From Chloroflexota bacterium (GTDB lineage: Bacteria; Chloroflexota; Anaerolineae; Promineifilales; Promineifilaceae), in contig JAJRTP010000226.1 of assembly GCA_024278255.1 (NCBI GenBank), positions 1 through 6,149 on the forward strand: DNA of 6,149 bases. The letters are read 5' to 3'. Below, in pieces: positions 5,953 to 6,149 of the stretch (position 1 is the stretch's first letter; each line of letters opens with the position of its first letter). The position numbers and the translations under genes were made by a program. Below the pieces are notes generated by a model. The model did not search any database. It was not told the DNA's origin and saw only the letters and a program-made list of their open reading frames with translations.

Positions 5953-5958
5953 TATAAT
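5953..5958 (+). promoter_or_regulatory. Possible -10 box of a separate tuf promoter
   Basis: A perfect TATAAT lies 74 nt before the tuf ATG, in an AT-rich stretch after the hairpin. No convincing -35 stands 16-18 nt upstream. The nearest match, GTGACG at 5925-5930, is 22 nt away inside the hairpin arm. It could let tuf be transcribed independently of the tRNAs; weak evidence. Confidence 0.3.
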
Positions 5959-6032
5959 TATTGCATCTGAAACAATCGCACACAGTTTGTTTGGATGCCC
6001 GAAAATTTGGTTAAGGAAAAGGGTTGTAAACA

Positions 6033-6149
6033 ATGGCAAAAGAAAAATTTGTACGCGGGAAACCACATGTGAATATTGGTACGATTGGTCACGTGGATCA
6101 TGGGAAAACCACCCTGACAGCGGCCATTACCAAAGTGTTGGCAATGAAA
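6033..6149 (+). CDS. tuf: Elongation factor Tu, N-terminal 39 codons (truncated by window end)
   Basis: The product starts MAKEKFVRGKPHVNIGTIGH and contains the complete G1/P-loop motif GHVDHGKT (residues 19-26) with TTLTAAIT following, which is diagnostic of EF-Tu. EF-Tu is the GTPase that carries aminoacyl-tRNA to the ribosome. The family is about 400 residues, so roughly nine tenths of the gene lies beyond the window. ATG 6033 is fixed by the conserved N-terminus. The ribosome site is weak: AAGGG ends 9 nt upstream, and an AAGGA lies about 15 nt upstream. It sits downstream of Thr, Tyr and Thr tRNAs, the conserved tRNA-tuf arrangement, and may be co-transcribed with them or partly separated by the hairpin at 5896-5933. 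Confidence 0.98.
   Translation, partial: MAKEKFVRGKPHVNIGTIGHVDHGKTTLTAAITKVLAMK

Overview
This looks like a chromosomal segment of a member of the Chloroflexota, probably Anaerolineae-like. That is an inference from protein style: Pro/Thr-rich linkers, NBR1-type and other Ig-like domains, META domains, and large anchored extracytoplasmic proteins. No rRNA or other taxonomic marker settles it; the only universal marker, tuf, has just 39 codons in the window.

Layout. Positions 1-528 hold the 3' end of a secreted or surface protein (Ig-like piece plus META domain), closed by a strong intrinsic terminator (558-598). Positions 684-3245 encode an 853-residue membrane-anchored protein. It joins a family 3 solute-binding domain, an NBR1-type Ig domain, three further Ig-like domains and a C-terminal META domain. 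Its C-terminal part is paralogous to the first gene. The 280-bp gap that follows holds a 90-nt imperfect palindrome of a dispersed-repeat kind, a second intrinsic terminator, a promoter candidate and a small leader hairpin. Positions 3526-4569 encode a Tat-signal, coiled-coil protein of unknown function. Converging on it, with 7 bp between the stops, is a minus-strand gene (4577-5431) for a protein with a probable OB-fold at the N-terminus and a single C-terminal membrane anchor.

The right end is a housekeeping block. A near-consensus sigma-70-type promoter (5539-5567) precedes tRNA-Thr(TGT), tRNA-Tyr(GTA) and tRNA-Thr(GGT), followed by the start of tuf (EF-Tu), which runs off the window. This is the classic tRNA-tuf arrangement, but without the tRNA-Gly found between Tyr and Thr in E. 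coli.

The left and middle genes seem to concern the cell envelope: ligand binding and adhesion-like modules, a Tat-exported helical protein and a tail-anchored protein. They do not form one obvious operon or pathway. The most striking cross-gene signal is the exact palindromic octamer ACGGCCGT. It occurs 11 times, all inside the three middle genes, with several one-mismatch relatives. No CRISPR array, transposase or phage gene is visible.
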